Below are positions 6,121 to 6,447 of a stretch of DNA of 6,447 nucleotides, one piece after another. The DNA lies in contig JAQGLH010000417.1 of the NCBI GenBank assembly GCA_028293005.1, forward strand, positions 1 to 6,447. The letters are read 5' to 3'. The DNA comes from Alphaproteobacteria bacterium. GTDB taxonomy: Bacteria; Pseudomonadota; Alphaproteobacteria; Sphingomonadales; Sphingomonadaceae. The translations under genes and the position numbers were made by a program. Numbering within the stretch: position 1 is the first letter of the stretch; every line of letters starts with the position of its first letter. The notes beneath the pieces are model-generated. The model was not told the origin of the DNA and searched no databases. It saw only the letters and a program-made list of their open reading frames with translations.

Positions 6121-6138
6121 ACCCTTGTAACCAGGGGT
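6121..6138 (-). promoter_or_regulatory. Hairpin covering the chaperone ribosome-binding site
   Basis: On the - strand, ACCC (6138-6135) and UG can pair with CA and GGGU (6124-6121), with one C-A mismatch and a 4-base loop. The 3' arm contains most of the AAGGG Shine-Dalgarno sequence of the chaperone gene. Folding would hide the site and could lower translation of the whole coupled operon. The stem is short, so this is tentative. Confidence 0.3.
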
Positions 6139-6160
6139 GGATCAGAATGCGTTACGCTAC

Positions 6161-6175
6161 GGTAAAATGGTTAAT
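6161..6175 (-). promoter_or_regulatory. CtrA-like half-site upstream of the chaperone-usher operon
   Basis: The - strand reads ATTAACCATTTTACC here. TTAACCAT (6174-6167) matches the CtrA half-site known from alphaproteobacterial cell-cycle, flagellar and pilus genes. It lies about 50 bases before the chaperone ATG, a distance suited to a site overlapping the -35 region; no clear -10 box could be chosen. The second TTAA of a full TTAA-N7-TTAA site is absent. Binding is inferred from the sequence only. Confidence 0.45.
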
Positions 6176-6259
6176 TCCCAGCTAAGCATATTCGCTTCGC
6201 TGATTGAACGATCGCGGGGTGCGCAAGGCGCGGCTGATCTGCGGGTGCAGGGGGCATGT

Positions 6260-6278
6260 GCTTGGAGCAGGTCCAAGC
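6260..6278 (-). terminator. Hairpin downstream of the small KGG-like gene
   Basis: GCTTGGA (6260-6266) and TCCAAGC (6272-6278) form a perfect 7-bp stem with a 5-base loop. It begins 18 bases after the stop (TAA 6298-6296) of the KGG-like gene read on the - strand. No T-run follows on that strand (ACATGCCCC), so termination is uncertain, but it would separate this gene from the pilus operon. Confidence 0.35.
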
Positions 6279-6295
6279 CTGATGATCTATAACCG

Positions 6296-6432
6296 TTAGC
6301 GTTTGTTATCGCTGCCGCGGCCTTGTTCGCGGCCTTCGCGACCCGCTTCGAACGCACGCTCACGGTCGTGGCGAAGTTACCGCTCATTTCTCCGTCCTCA
6401 GGAGCGATCTCGCGTCCTTTTTCCTCCGCCAT
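6296..6432 (-). pseudogene. Small KGG-motif (YciG-like stress protein) gene with a one-base frameshift
   Basis: ATG 6432 has GAGGA 9 bases upstream and an in-frame TGA just before that, so the gene begins inside the window. It reads MAEEKGREIAPEDGEMSGNFA, then leaves the expected frame. Adding one base at 6369/6368 (codon AC to AAC) gives GNFA[N]DRERAFEAGREG and an end GSDNKR at TAA 6298-6296, 45 residues in all. GNFAxDREKAxEAGRKGG is the core of the KGG family of small, hydrophilic, general-stress-associated proteins such as E. coli YciG; here KGG is replaced by EGR. An internal ATG at 6387 with GAGGA 7 bases upstream is an equally good start (30 residues). Without the correction the open frame runs on to TAG 6157-6159 as 91 residues with poor codons after about 6315, and its end lies over the CtrA-like site. 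It may be a real mutation or a sequence error. Its exact function is unknown. Confidence 0.6.
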
Positions 6433-6447
6433 CGAAGCAAATCCTCA

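Noticed and set aside
6157..6432. 91-residue hypothetical protein on the - strand
   Set aside because: Only the first part looks coding; one restored base gives a KGG-family ending with an earlier stop, so the C-terminal half is best read as out of frame and as promoter DNA of the pilus operon.

Overview
The window is a chaperone-usher pilus locus of the archaic (Csu-like, spore coat U / SCPU) type. The DNA is GC-rich, SCPU pilins are present, and an 8-base match to the CtrA half-site lies upstream of the chaperone gene. Together these suggest an alphaproteobacterium, most likely a sphingomonad. The lineage is inferred from gene style, not proven by a marker gene.

The left part (1-2583, + strand) is a tandem array of secreted single-domain SCPU pilin subunits. 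It holds the 3' end of one pilin (1-212), a short, strongly diverged SCPU-like protein (415-801), and three close paralogs of about 168 residues (971-1477, 1529-2032, 2077-2583) separated by gaps of 51 and 44 bases, so probably one transcript. Each full-length paralog has a signal peptide, an N-terminal extension that reads like a donor strand, two cysteines 29 residues apart, and a GSYADT...VTITF ending. The protein sequences are more alike than the DNA, so these are maintained paralogs and not fresh copies.

The right part (6116-2659, - strand) is the assembly operon: periplasmic chaperone, outer-membrane usher, then a single SCPU-domain protein. Both junctions overlap (17 and 14 bases), which points to translational coupling. 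The last protein has no residues between its predicted signal peptidase site and the first conserved cysteine. It therefore seems to lack the donor strand and is a good candidate for the pilus tip. Subunit array and assembly operon converge, with ends only 75 bases apart, so shafts and machinery have separate promoters.

The right end (6117-6447) holds the presumed promoter region of the assembly operon, with a CtrA-like half-site and a hairpin that would cover the ribosome-binding site. Beyond it is a small broken gene on the - strand that reads as a KGG-motif (YciG-like) stress protein if one base is restored near 6368/6369. Functionally, the chaperone would fold the exported pilins, the usher would polymerise them through the outer membrane, the donor-less SCPU protein would sit at the tip, and the array paralogs would form the shaft.
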